Part shown: piece after piece, positions 1-6,076 of the stretch | How the letters are laid out: every line of letters begins with the position of its first letter | Position numbering within the stretch: the first letter of the stretch is position 1 | Source of the DNA: Collinsella sp. | GTDB lineage: Bacteria; Actinomycetota; Coriobacteriia; Coriobacteriales; Coriobacteriaceae | Reading direction: 5' to 3' | Assembly: GCA_019414325.1 (NCBI GenBank) | Contig: DXMG01000032.1 | Location: 1 to 9,255, forward strand | Length of the DNA stretch: 9,255 nt | Notes under the pieces: generated by a model | The model's input: only the letters and a program-made list of their open reading frames with translations | What the model was told of the DNA's origin: nothing | Databases searched by the model: none | Program-made: the position numbers and the translations under genes

Positions 1-1
1 C

Positions 2-1048
2 CTCACCTACGCCGCGTTCCCGCTCAAGGGCGGCGGGGCCTGCGCACTCGTCAGCGAGTACCTGCCGCAGTGGGTCTCGCGCGACCTCGCCGGCCTGCTC
101 CCCAACCCACAGAACCTCATGCTCGTCGGCTGCGCTGCGGGAAGCGCGCTCGCGCTCGCGCTCGTGGCGCGCCGCGCGAGCCGCGTGATCTCGCGCAAGA
201 TGGCGCCGCTCGCGGAGGCGGCGGGGCGCGTCGGCGCGGGGGATCTCGACTTCGCGGTCGGCAGCACCAACGTGCGCGAGGTGAACGACGTCCTCGCCGC
301 GATGGACGCCATGCGGACCTCCCTCGCCGAGTCGCTCGAGGCCCGCTGGGCCGCGGAGCGGGGGCAGCGCGAGCAGGTGGCGTCGCTCGCCCACGACCTC
401 AAGACGCCGCTCACCGTGCTGCGCGCCAACGCCGACTTCGTGGCGGAGGAGCTGGAAGACGAGAAAGACGCAGACCTCGCGGCCGCCGCGCGCGACATAG
501 CCGGCAGTGTCGAAAGGCTCGACGGCTACGTGCGCCTGCTCATCGAGGCCTCGCGCGGGTCCGGCGGGGCGGAGAGGGCCCCCATGCGGCCGGCCGAGCT
601 CTGCGAACAGGTCCTCGCCGAGGCCGCCCAGATCGCCCGGGCGCGAGGCGTGACGCTCGACGCGACCACGGGCCCCGCTGTCGCGGGCGCGCCCGAGGCC
701 CCGCTCGACCGAACCGCCCTGGCGCGAGCCGCCGCGAACCTCGTGGCCAACGCCGCCGAGCACGCGCGCTCGCGCGTGGCGGTCTCCTGCGACGTCGAGA
801 GCGGCCACCTCGTCATCGAGGTGGCCGACGACGGACCGGGCTTCTCTCCCGCCGCCCTCGAACGCGGCTGCGAGCGCCTCTTCACAGACGACTCCTCCCG
901 CTCCTCGCGCGACGGAGGCCGCCACTACGGGCTCGGCCTCCACGCCGCCGCCGAGGCCGCGAGCGCCCACGGGGGCTCCGTCTCGCTCGCCAACAGCCCC
1001 TCGGGCGGCGCGGTGGCCACCATCGCGGTCCCCCTGTGCGGGGCCTGA
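2..1048 (+). CDS. Sensor histidine kinase, 3' part (5' end outside window)
   Basis: Membrane-bound sensor kinase of a two-component system; it would autophosphorylate on histidine and pass the phosphate to a response regulator. The frame is open from the left edge, so the sensing domain and true start are missing. A hydrophobic segment (about nt 116-175) is followed by a HAMP-like stretch (APLAEAAGRVGAGDLDF), then the H-box LAHDLKTPLTVL with the phospho-acceptor His at 392-394. The ATPase domain shows an N-box (Asn at 737, NLVANAAEHA), a G1 box DDGPGF at 827-844 and a G2-like YGLGL at 926-940, so the catalytic core looks intact. The cognate regulator is expected upstream but is not visible. 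GC is very high (about 80% in a sampled line), well above coaBC at the right edge. Family assignment is secure; the signal sensed is unknown. Confidence 0.93.
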   Translation, partial: LTYAAFPLKGGGACALVSEYLPQWVSRDLAGLLPNPQNLMLVGCAAGSALALALVARRASRVISRKMAPLAEAAGRVGAGDLDFAVGSTNVREVNDVLAAMDAMRTSLAESLEARWAAERGQREQVASLAHDLKTPLTVLRANADFVAEELEDEKDADLAAAARDIAGSVERLDGYVRLLIEASRGSGGAERAPMRPAELCEQVLAEAAQIARARGVTLDATTGPAVAGAPEAPLDRTALARAAANLVANAAEHARSRVAVSCDVESGHLVIEVADDGPGFSPAALERGCERLFTDDSSRSSRDGGRHYGLGLHAAAEAASAHGGSVSLANSPSGGAVATIAVPLCGA

Positions 1049-1060
1049 CGAATCAGGCCC
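1041..1060. terminator. Hairpin between convergent genes
   Basis: GGGCCTGA and TCAGGCCC form a perfect 8-bp stem around a CGAA tetraloop. The stem covers the last codons and stop of the histidine kinase and abuts the stop codon of the antitoxin gene on the other strand. Its position suggests a shared, bidirectional transcription end. Neither side has a good U-tract, so intrinsic termination is plausible but not certain. Confidence 0.5.
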
Positions 1061-1255
1061 TCACACTGGCATACCTCGCAACCAAACGCTTCCCGGATAA
1101 TTCATGAGGCCGTACTCGTATTCGAGCCTGCCTATCTCTGCGGCAAGCGCCTCCGTCATGTAGAAGTTTTTCGTGCGGCCCGTCGACTTCGCCAGGCGGT
1201 CGTACCTGTTCGCAAGGTCCTCGGGGATTCTCAGGGCTGCGGTGGCGGTTGCCAT
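1061..1255 (-). CDS. Ribbon-helix-helix antitoxin-like protein (RelB/CopG type), probably C-terminally truncated
   Basis: Small DNA-binding protein of 64 residues. The N-terminus (TATAALRIPEDLANRYDRLA) fits the beta strand and first helix of a ribbon-helix-helix repressor, and KNFYMTEALAAEIGRLEYEYG fits the second helix; the pattern is that of RelB-like antitoxins that repress their own operon. The ATG at 1255 is supported by an AGAGGTG Shine-Dalgarno about 5 nt upstream. After residue 49 the sequence (LMNYPGSVWLRGMPV) no longer resembles the charged toxin-binding tail usual in the family, and the protein is shorter than the roughly 75-95 residues typical. No RelE/ParE toxin follows; the next gene downstream is the convergent histidine kinase. 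I infer that the 3' end and toxin were lost by deletion, leaving an orphan DNA-binding domain. Confidence 0.72.
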   Translation of the reverse strand: MATATAALRIPEDLANRYDRLAKSTGRTKNFYMTEALAAEIGRLEYEYGLMNYPGSVWLRGMPV

Positions 1256-1263
1256 GACGCACC

Positions 1264-1300
1264 TCTTGGTTAGATGTAATACGTATATTTCTTTCTATCA
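1264..1300 (-). promoter_or_regulatory. Possible autoregulatory operator/promoter of the antitoxin gene
   Basis: An AT-rich stretch 10-45 nt upstream of the antitoxin start contains the palindrome ATACGTAT (1279-1286), a reasonable place for a ribbon-helix-helix repressor to bind over the -10 region. No strong -35/-10 pair is evident. A TTGACA-like hexamer (minus strand, 1356-1361) lacks a convincing -10 at normal spacing. The assignment rests on position and symmetry only. Confidence 0.3.
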
Positions 1301-1586
1301 CATCACCCGAACCCCGCACCGGCGTACGGCCGCATCTGCTTTTTACCTTACATTGTGTCAACCGGTCCATGCCCGGCATATTCTGCCGGATTGAATCAAC
1401 CGTTAAATCAATCCGAGCCTTTAAGGGGCGGTTGAAATCCTTCGAGGACTGAGGGCACCGTCCCTAGGTCGGCTCCTCGATGGCCTCGGCTGAATTCTCC
1501 TGCAATCGACCGCATGGGTTCCGGCACGGGGTTCTGGCGCTGCCCGAACGGGGCGCAAGACTCGGCCGTCGGTCGTGCCGGACGGC
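1301..1586. other. Intergenic stretch without a recognised gene
   Basis: About 290 bp between the antitoxin promoter and repeat copy A. The one structure seen is a 7-bp inverted repeat GGATTGA/TCAATCC (1388-1394 and 1408-1414, 13-nt spacer). Minus-strand frames read from the repeat into this stretch (ending near 1408 and 1421) but have no ribosome-binding site and no family resemblance. The segment may belong to a longer version of the repeat element, because copy B lacks a counterpart to it. Confidence 0.4.
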
Positions 1587-1763
1587 ATACGTTTTGAGAC
1601 CGGCAAGCTGTTGCCGGCTCGAGGACAGCGGCCCGGTGCACCGGGCCGATCAATAGAGGACTCAGGTTCACAGCGCAGTTTCTTGGGGCTCGCATATATA
1701 GGAAGACTTGATTGGCAATCGATTTTAATGAAGTCGGCAGCGCATGTCAGAGTTTTCAACAAA
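1587..1763. repeat. Direct repeat copy A (177 bp, two hairpins)
   Basis: This segment recurs in the same orientation at 2484-2659 with four substitutions and a one-base indel (GGGG versus GGG), about 97% identity. It holds two compact inverted repeats: CCGGCAA-GCTG-TTGCCGG (from about 1600) and a 20-nt perfect palindrome centred on GGTGCACC (about 1629-1648). Neither hairpin is altered by the differences between copies. Copy A starts about 42 nt beyond the stop codon of the DUF1648 gene on the minus strand. It is probably a dispersed non-coding element: a structured RNA leader, MITE-like repeat or recombination scar. The small reading frames across it are unlikely to be genes, because the differences give amino-acid changes and shift the frame. 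Confidence 0.9.
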
Positions 1764-1805
1764 TTTAACATGCCACCCTTTATATCCGCACGCGCGTAAT
1801 TCAAC

Positions 1806-2432
1806 TCATAAGGACCGGCTATCCCTTGTCTGTGACACAATCTCAAACGCACAGAACAGAATCATCAGTCCAATCATCGCATAAGAGGCAGCCGAACCTT
1901 CAAGCACTATTCCACAAAGAACAATCTCCGCGCCGCCAATAAGAACTGTTATCAGGCGCTCTGCCTTTTTGCTCTCGCCGCTCGCATAAAAAGGCGGCAA
2001 AGCGCACAAGATCACATATAGCCCGGGAAGGGAATACAGGATCGATAGTCCAAGCCCCCCATCAACCGCAGTGTTTTGCGTAAGAATCAACTGAACCCAA
2101 ACGGCAATTATCACTGAGCAGGTTGTCGATAAAAGAAGACTAGAAATATAGCACGCAACAAAGTCCCGTCGCATTCGAACAGAGAAATCCGCGAACTCTC
2201 TTCGCCGCGTGGAAACAATAAGGTACACAGAAATTGCAATAGAACCAATCAGAGAAAACAGCGGAACAACCAGCAATTCAAGCTTATTACCCCATCGATC
2301 AACCACACCCCCACTCCAATGAGCGGGAATTGTATCAGGGAGGACTGACCAAGCCGCCCATAGAATCAGAAATGGAAGAATAGAGAGGATGAAAGATGAT
2401 AACACTGCAGTAATTTTTTTTGAGGCTCTCAT
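1806..2432 (-). CDS. DUF1648-domain multi-pass membrane protein
   Basis: A 208-residue integral membrane protein with about six hydrophobic segments (near residues 7-31, 52-75, 95-120, 130-152, 165-184, 188-205). Directly after the first is the DUF1648 signature LPDTIPAHWSGGVVDRWGNK (residues 31-50). DUF1648 is found at the N-terminus of SdpI, the Bacillus immunity protein and signal transducer against the SdpC toxin, and in many uncharacterised proteins. Length and topology are SdpI-like, but I do not see the C-terminal SdpI signature, so an immunity role is only a possibility. I chose the ATG at 2432 because AAGGAG lies about 11 nt upstream; a GTG at 2459 would add nine residues without such support. 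Base composition is much more AT-rich than the flanking genes, suggesting acquisition. The gene sits between two direct repeats, with copy B ending about 50 nt ahead of the start. Confidence 0.82.
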   Translation of the reverse strand: MRASKKITAVLSSFILSILPFLILWAAWSVLPDTIPAHWSGGVVDRWGNKLELLVVPLFSLIGSIAISVYLIVSTRRREFADFSVRMRRDFVACYISSLLLSTTCSVIIAVWVQLILTQNTAVDGGLGLSILYSLPGLYVILCALPPFYASGESKKAERLITVLIGGAEIVLCGIVLEGSAASYAMIGLMILFCAFEIVSQTRDSRSL

Positions 2433-2483
2433 CGATTCCGCATCTCCTTGCGCGCCCACATTCCACTCCGCCTTAAATCAAGT

Positions 2484-2659
2484 ATACGTTTTGAGACCGG
2501 CAAGCTGTTGCCGGCTCGAGGACAGCGGCCCGGTGCACCGGGCCGATCGATAGAGGACTCAGGTTCACAGCGCAGTTTCTTGGGCTCGCATATATAGGAA
2601 GACTTGATCGGCAATCGATTTTAATGAAGTCGACAGCGCATGTCAGAGCTTTCAACAAA
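2484..2659. repeat. Direct repeat copy B (176 bp, two hairpins)
   Basis: Second copy of the element at 1587-1763, in the same orientation, with both hairpins conserved. Relative to the DUF1648 gene (minus strand) it lies immediately upstream, where it could act as promoter or leader RNA. Its gene-proximal edge contains TATACT on the minus strand (2481-2486), a fair -10 hexamer that is disrupted in copy A; no good -35 accompanies it. Repeat-to-repeat distance is 897 bp, so recombination between copies would delete the gene cleanly. Confidence 0.9.
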
Positions 2660-2660
2660 C

Positions 2661-2707
2661 CGCAGGTAAATCCGTGTACCAAAAATTGGTACACGGATTT
2701 ACCTGCG
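2661..2707. repeat. Perfect 22-bp inverted repeat with 3-nt loop
   Basis: Two exactly complementary 22-nt arms (2661-2682 and 2686-2707) are separated by AAA. The structure starts two bases after repeat copy B. On the minus strand it is followed by GTTTGTTG, only loosely U-rich, so it could terminate leftward transcription entering repeat B. Stem length and perfection exceed what a terminator needs, and a mobile-element end or structured RNA is also possible. Confidence 0.8.
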
Positions 2708-2782
2708 ATGTTCATGCTTGATCAAAAGCCCATCAAGCGATATATCCATAATTTAAATGCGCGCGCCTGAGCTTTTGGTTGA

Positions 2783-2962
2783 AGTGGCAGTCCGACCGCC
2801 GGCAGGCGGCCACGCTATGTCCAAAGGTCACGCCTACTCCCAGTGCCCGGCTACGTCGACGACCCAGTGCTGCCCGTCGAGTTCCTGCCGCAGAGCTACA
2901 TCAGGGACGTCTTATTGGGGGACGACCACATGGAACCCCGGGAGATCAAGCTGAACGGCTGA
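2783..2962 (+). pseudogene. Possible 3' remnant of an unidentified gene
   Basis: This frame is open for 59 codons and ends at TGA 2960-2962. Its latter part reads like real protein (PGYVDDPVLPVEFLPQSYIR, then DVLLGDDHMEPREIKLNG) with balanced acidic and hydrophobic composition. There is no ribosome-binding site or convincing start; the first candidate (GTG at 2843) has nothing ahead of it. The terminator at 3023-3064 lies about 60 nt downstream, the usual place for the end of a transcription unit. I do not recognise the family. Best read as the tail of a truncated gene; chance coding potential cannot be excluded. Confidence 0.35.
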
Positions 2963-3022
2963 TCCATCCGTCAACAACATGTCAAAGCCCCAAAACCCAA
3001 CAGGATCGCGAACGAGGGGATG

Positions 3023-3064
3023 AATTGACCGCCCGGGTATTTGCGCCCGGGCGGTCAATTTTAT
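3023..3064 (+). terminator. Rho-independent terminator
   Basis: A perfect 15-bp stem (3023-3037 with 3046-3060, core GACCGCCCGGG) with an 8-nt loop is followed by TTTTA on the plus strand. The stem begins AATT, so the minus strand also ends in a short U-run and it may work both ways. It probably served the gene whose remnant precedes it. Confidence 0.8.
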
Positions 3065-3200
3065 CAACCATGGGTGCGATTCTGTGAGGCCATTTTTCTG
3101 GCATCCGCCGTTTGCTCCGGTCTCAACGCACCCATCGACCGTTCAGTAAGCTTTGCGAACGCGACCACGCGCACATTTGTCGAACAATCAAATGTCCGAC

Positions 3201-3226
3201 AATGTCTGACAGAGCTGTCAGACATT
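3201..3226. repeat. Perfect 12-bp dyad AATGTCTGACAG/CTGTCAGACATT
   Basis: The two 12-nt arms are separated by AG. A related half-site, TGTCCGAC, lies just upstream (3193-3200), giving three closely spaced copies. The near-absent loop favours a protein-binding palindrome over an RNA hairpin. Confidence 0.75.
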
Positions 3227-3296
3227 CACGCACGAACAGGCGAGCTTCGCGAGCGATTGTAGGCAGCTAGTAGCCCCAGCTGCGTCTTTGGCGCAG

Positions 3297-3333
3297 GTTC
3301 GACGTCTGACATCTTGAATGTCTGACGTTGAAC
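3297..3333. repeat. Imperfect 16-bp dyad with the same TGTCTGAC core
   Basis: Arms 3297-3312 and 3318-3333 pair at 14 of 16 positions around CTTGA. Each contains the GTCTGAC core seen in the dyad about 75 bp upstream. It ends 33 nt before the candidate ATG at 3367, a normal operator position. The shared core suggests one regulator binding both sites. Confidence 0.6.
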
Positions 3334-3366
3334 GAAGCTGGTTGATAACAAGCAGGTGGAATAAAC

Positions 3367-3552
3367 ATGGAGCCCGACACCTCTCGCGCAATCGGCACGC
3401 GGCAAGGGTCTGGCCCATCTCATATGTTGCCAACGCCAACGGTGAACCTGAGCGCCCGGGCACATTCTTTGTTGGCTGAAACCGGCATAGCAACTAGCGG
3501 AAGGCATCATCGAAGGAGTGTGCTGGAAAGCATCCGTCTCCTTAACTGTTAG
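3367..3552 (+). CDS. Candidate 61-residue peptide of unknown function
   Basis: Small frame with ATG at 3367 preceded by AGGTGG at about 7 nt. The product begins MEPDTSRAIGTRQGSGPSH and ends SVLESIRLLNC with a single C-terminal cysteine; it is basic, has no signal peptide or membrane segment, and matches no family I know. It precedes the ABC transporter operon by about 150 bp, which allows a peptide-substrate idea, but no leader or core motif is visible. The 3' end overlaps a hairpin-capable stretch, AAGGAG paired with CTCCTT (3513-3543). It could be chance: composition is not strongly coding-like. Confidence 0.28.
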   Translation: MEPDTSRAIGTRQGSGPSHMLPTPTVNLSARAHSLLAETGIATSGRHHRRSVLESIRLLNC

Positions 3553-3558
3553 AAATGT

Positions 3559-3587
3559 AAGTTAATAATCTATGTGGTCAATATAAT
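3559..3587 (+). promoter_or_regulatory. Weak promoter candidate for the ABC transporter operon
   Basis: A perfect TATAAT lies at 3582-3587, about 120 nt ahead of the transporter start in a locally AT-rich stretch. No good -35 hexamer is found at 16-18 nt spacing, so the promoter would need an activator or may lie elsewhere between 3553 and 3700. Confidence 0.3.
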
Positions 3588-3705
3588 ACCGTTGAACCCG
3601 CGTATCGATACCGCTCAGTCATTCGCCTCGCCCCCGTCGCACGTATCTTCATTCGGTCTGTCATTATTAATCTAACGATGACTTGAGAAATGTAGGTGCT
3701 TCTAA

Positions 3706-5520
3706 ATGTACTGTCGACTTCTTCTCAAACTAATCCTAAGAGACAGGGCCGTATGGATTTGTACGCTCGTTCTCGCTGCAGCCTTCTCCATCCCCATTGC
3801 GTTCAATTCACCCATCTACGGGCCCTTCTTTATGAAGCAGGGCATGCAGAGCTTTGTCGACGCATTCAATACGCGCGCACCCCAGGCCAGCGGCATAGAC
3901 CTATCGCCAGAGCAGCAAGCTGACGCGGAGCTTGCAAGATACGCGAACGCCGCCCTCGCCGCTCAAACCGACGCCGCCTTTCTCGATTCTGCCGAGAGCT
4001 ACTACGCGCTCATGGACGAAGGCTTCCAATCCGGGTCCATCGTGGGAGACCAAGAGACCAATGACGCAGACCTCGCGTATTGCCGCGCTCTGAGCAGCTC
4101 CGGCATCACGGATATCCCGGCCTCCGCAAACGACCTGCCATTCCTTTCCTTCCTGCCTTACGCCATTGCCACGGCACCGTCTTTCCTTCCCTTCATCCCC
4201 TTCCTTCTCTCGTCGATACTCGTGCTCGGCGCCACAAGGCCCGGGACCCTGGCGGCGAAGGCGCCCGCGCCCAAATTCCGGCGCCTTATCCAGATCGTGT
4301 TTTCGATAATCGGCGCGGGGACCGCGATGCTCCTCGCCGGCCTCGCACCCGGGGGCATTTGCGCCTTGGCCCTAAACGGATTCGGGCAAATTGGGTACCC
4401 GATCGCCTTCTTCCATGACGGCGCGCTTGCCACCACGACCGCGGGAGACGTCTTCACGACCCTGCTTCTCGCGCTGCTTGCGGGCGGAACCTTGATATCC
4501 GTTTGCTCCGCCGTCCTATCGACCGCAACGAGGCGCGTCCTCGCGGGCCCCCTTGCCTCCGCGCTGCTTGTCGCGGCCCCGGCATTCCCGTTACTGTCCG
4601 ATTCGGCGCTGGAGCATAATGCCGTGCTCAATCTCCTGCCGCTGGCCGTGTTCTCGCCTATCGAGGCAACGGGTTACGTGGGATGCTTCCCGACGGAATT
4701 CATTGGCTCCGGTTCAGGCAGAGCATCGATGCTTGCCGTGGCCCTGATATACGTCGCGGTCTTTTTTGCGGTCGGCGCCGTTGCGGCACGTTCGCCCAAA
4801 CAAGCTGGACCCGCTAAAAAGCACCATGGGCTCGAGCTTCTAGACGCGAGCGTGGGATACGGGAGTACGACGATACTTTCAATCGGGTCGCTTTTCCTGA
4901 GCCCGGGAACGGCAGCGGGCCTCGTTGCCCCCAACGGCTCGGGGAAAACCACCCTTCTTGAAGCGCTGTCGGGCCAATTTCCCACCCGCATCCGCTCGGG
5001 AAGCCTGGTGGCAGACGGAATCAGCCAACGCCGATCAGCCGAATTCGCAGAACTCGTCTACCTGAGCTCTTCGGGCAGCGCGGATCTCTACCCCACGCTA
5101 TCGGCCATCGAGCACCTTGCTTTCGTTAGGGAGGCGTGGAAATCGGCCACCGACATCGACTCGCTCTGCAGCTCCCTCGGAATCTCCCCATATCTCGACA
5201 AGCCGACCCGTAAACTCTCGACAGGAATGAAGCAACAGGTAAAGCTTGCCATGGCGATATCGACCGGTTGCCCGTACCTCATCCTCGATGAACCGCTGAA
5301 CGGCCTCGATCCGGGAAAACGGAAAACCTCCTGCGACGCGATGCGCAGCGAAGTGGCGCGGGGACGCAGCGTGCTCATTTCAAGCCATCTGCTCGACGAC
5401 CTGGCAGACCTCACCAACTCGTTCTACTTCATCGAGGCCGGCACGCTCGTGGAAAAGATCAAGTCGTCCTCGCAGACGCTCAAGCAGGAATACCTCGATA
5501 CATACGAGGGAGGTGAATGA
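3706..5520 (+). CDS. ABC transporter, permease and ATPase fused in one chain
   Basis: A 604-residue half-transporter with the membrane domain first. TM1 (about 16-35) is followed by a roughly 110-residue outward loop, then five more hydrophobic segments (about 152-177, 194-215, 246-272, 276-300, 341-365). The C-terminal ATPase has Walker A LVAPNGSGKTTL (K414), signature LSTGMKQQ (504-511), Walker B YLILDEP (E529) and H-loop SSHLLDDL (H561), so ATP hydrolysis should work. The usual Q-loop glutamine is not evident: that position reads VYLSSSGSADLY (from residue 451). Topology fits an ABC-2-type exporter moving peptides, lipids or drugs. Start ATG 3706 has AGGTG about 7 nt upstream. The next gene starts one base past the stop, so the two are co-translated. 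Substrate unknown; bacteriocin export or immunity is an inference from context. Confidence 0.88.
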   Translation: MYCRLLLKLILRDRAVWICTLVLAAAFSIPIAFNSPIYGPFFMKQGMQSFVDAFNTRAPQASGIDLSPEQQADAELARYANAALAAQTDAAFLDSAESYYALMDEGFQSGSIVGDQETNDADLAYCRALSSSGITDIPASANDLPFLSFLPYAIATAPSFLPFIPFLLSSILVLGATRPGTLAAKAPAPKFRRLIQIVFSIIGAGTAMLLAGLAPGGICALALNGFGQIGYPIAFFHDGALATTTAGDVFTTLLLALLAGGTLISVCSAVLSTATRRVLAGPLASALLVAAPAFPLLSDSALEHNAVLNLLPLAVFSPIEATGYVGCFPTEFIGSGSGRASMLAVALIYVAVFFAVGAVAARSPKQAGPAKKHHGLELLDASVGYGSTTILSIGSLFLSPGTAAGLVAPNGSGKTTLLEALSGQFPTRIRSGSLVADGISQRRSAEFAELVYLSSSGSADLYPTLSAIEHLAFVREAWKSATDIDSLCSSLGISPYLDKPTRKLSTGMKQQVKLAMAISTGCPYLILDEPLNGLDPGKRKTSCDAMRSEVARGRSVLISSHLLDDLADLTNSFYFIEAGTLVEKIKSSSQTLKQEYLDTYEGGE

Positions 5521-5521
5521 C

Positions 5522-5950
5522 ATGATAGGCAAGAGCTATGCAAAGATAGCGATTGTTGGCTTTGTACTTTGTCTTGCAATGGTGCTATGTGCATCATTTG
5601 CGAGGTATAGGTCCGAGCAGTCGTTCATCGATGGCGCTGAAAATGGGTTTGGCATAGACGGGATGTATGTCAACGATGGCGCGACCAGGCCGTCTATGGC
5701 GATTCTTGCAGGCGAAGACATGGAATGGCAAATCTGTAATGACGATGGCTCTTGTATGAGTGGTCGTTTGGCCGCAACGAGCGATCCGAATTCGTTTGAT
5801 CTTCTCGACAATGATGGATCGGATTGCGGTTCAGTTCACCTGTCGTATGCATCACGAGACGGGATGGACGGCATTCTCTACGTCTCCCACGAGACTGGCG
5901 ATTTCAAGATGCGCAGGACTAACCGAGTGCCGGCTTTTATCGAGGAGTGA
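5522..5950 (+). CDS. Small membrane-anchored extracytoplasmic protein, partner of the ABC transporter
   Basis: A 142-residue protein of no recognised family. Residues 7-27 form one hydrophobic segment after a short basic N-terminus, followed by an acidic soluble domain that should face outward. The -1 position (Leu) before the nearby Cys does not fit a lipobox, so a signal anchor or type I signal is likelier than a lipoprotein. The outer domain has three cysteines (QICNDDGSCMSG and SDCGSV). I chose ATG 5522 because GGAGGTGA lies 5 nt ahead, inside the last codons of the transporter; an in-frame GTG at 5513 overlaps that Shine-Dalgarno. Tight coupling suggests an accessory subunit, for example for substrate binding or regulation. 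Codon composition is more AT-rich than the transporter's. Confidence 0.8.
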   Translation: MIGKSYAKIAIVGFVLCLAMVLCASFARYRSEQSFIDGAENGFGIDGMYVNDGATRPSMAILAGEDMEWQICNDDGSCMSGRLAATSDPNSFDLLDNDGSDCGSVHLSYASRDGMDGILYVSHETGDFKMRRTNRVPAFIEE

Positions 5951-5955
5951 GAATT

Positions 5956-5984
5956 CCTGGCGGTCTGCCGATCAGGCCGCCAGG
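5956..5984. terminator. Hairpin after the transporter operon
   Basis: CCTGGCGGTCTG pairs with CAGGCCGCCAGG (12 bp including one G-U) around CCGAT, starting 5 nt after the stop codon at 5948-5950. The position fits the operon's end. The stem is not followed by a U-tract, so its efficiency as an intrinsic terminator is doubtful. Confidence 0.55.
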
Positions 5985-5993
5985 GTATCGAAC

Positions 5994-6029
5994 CCCGCAT
6001 TCATCCGTACACACACGGATGAATGCGGG
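5994..6029. repeat. Second strong hairpin, perfect 15-bp stem
   Basis: Arms 5994-6008 (CCCGCATTCATCCGT) and 6015-6029 are exactly complementary around ACACAC, nine bases after the previous hairpin. There is no U-tract. Together the two may form a tandem terminator or mRNA-end protector, or mark the edge where the exonuclease remnant was joined. Confidence 0.7.
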
Positions 6030-6076
6030 AAGTGTCCGGATGAAGGTGATAATCAAGGAAACAAAGCTGTTCTGCC

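Larger units (their letters stand above)
3065..3366. other. Non-coding stretch with TGTC(T/C)GAC dyads
   Basis: No reading frame here has a start signal or recognisable product. The stretch holds five occurrences of TGTCTGAC-type sequence on either strand, arranged in two dyads listed separately. It leads into a small candidate reading frame with a good ribosome-binding site at 3367, so it may be that frame's promoter and operator region. Confidence 0.45.

Noticed and set aside
70..1107. Long plus-strand open frame overlapping the histidine kinase
   Set aside because: It is an arginine-rich shadow frame of very GC-rich DNA; the overlapping frame carries all kinase motifs.
1408..1852. Minus-strand frames crossing repeat copy A
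   Set aside because: There is no ribosome-binding site, the differences between repeat copies are not silent and include a frameshift, and no family is recognised.
1806..2432. Calling the DUF1648 protein a true SdpI immunity protein
   Set aside because: Only the N-terminal DUF1648 signature is visible; the SdpI C-terminal motif and a neighbouring SdpC-like toxin are not.
2757..3087. Two plus-strand frames through the remnant region
   Set aside because: Their composition is not protein-like; a third frame reads more naturally and ends before the terminator.
3193..3333. CRISPR-like array
   Set aside because: The repeats are palindromic half-sites of 8-12 nt with irregular spacing and no spacers of uniform length.
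3218..3510. Minus-strand frames of 91-94 codons
   Set aside because: Two overlapping frames of equal length in dyad-rich DNA, with no start signal and no family resemblance.
5985..6000. T-arm-like TATCGAACCCCGC suggesting a tRNA fragment or att site
   Set aside because: The match is only to the generic T-loop core; it does not match the tRNA-Pro 3' end and no cloverleaf forms.
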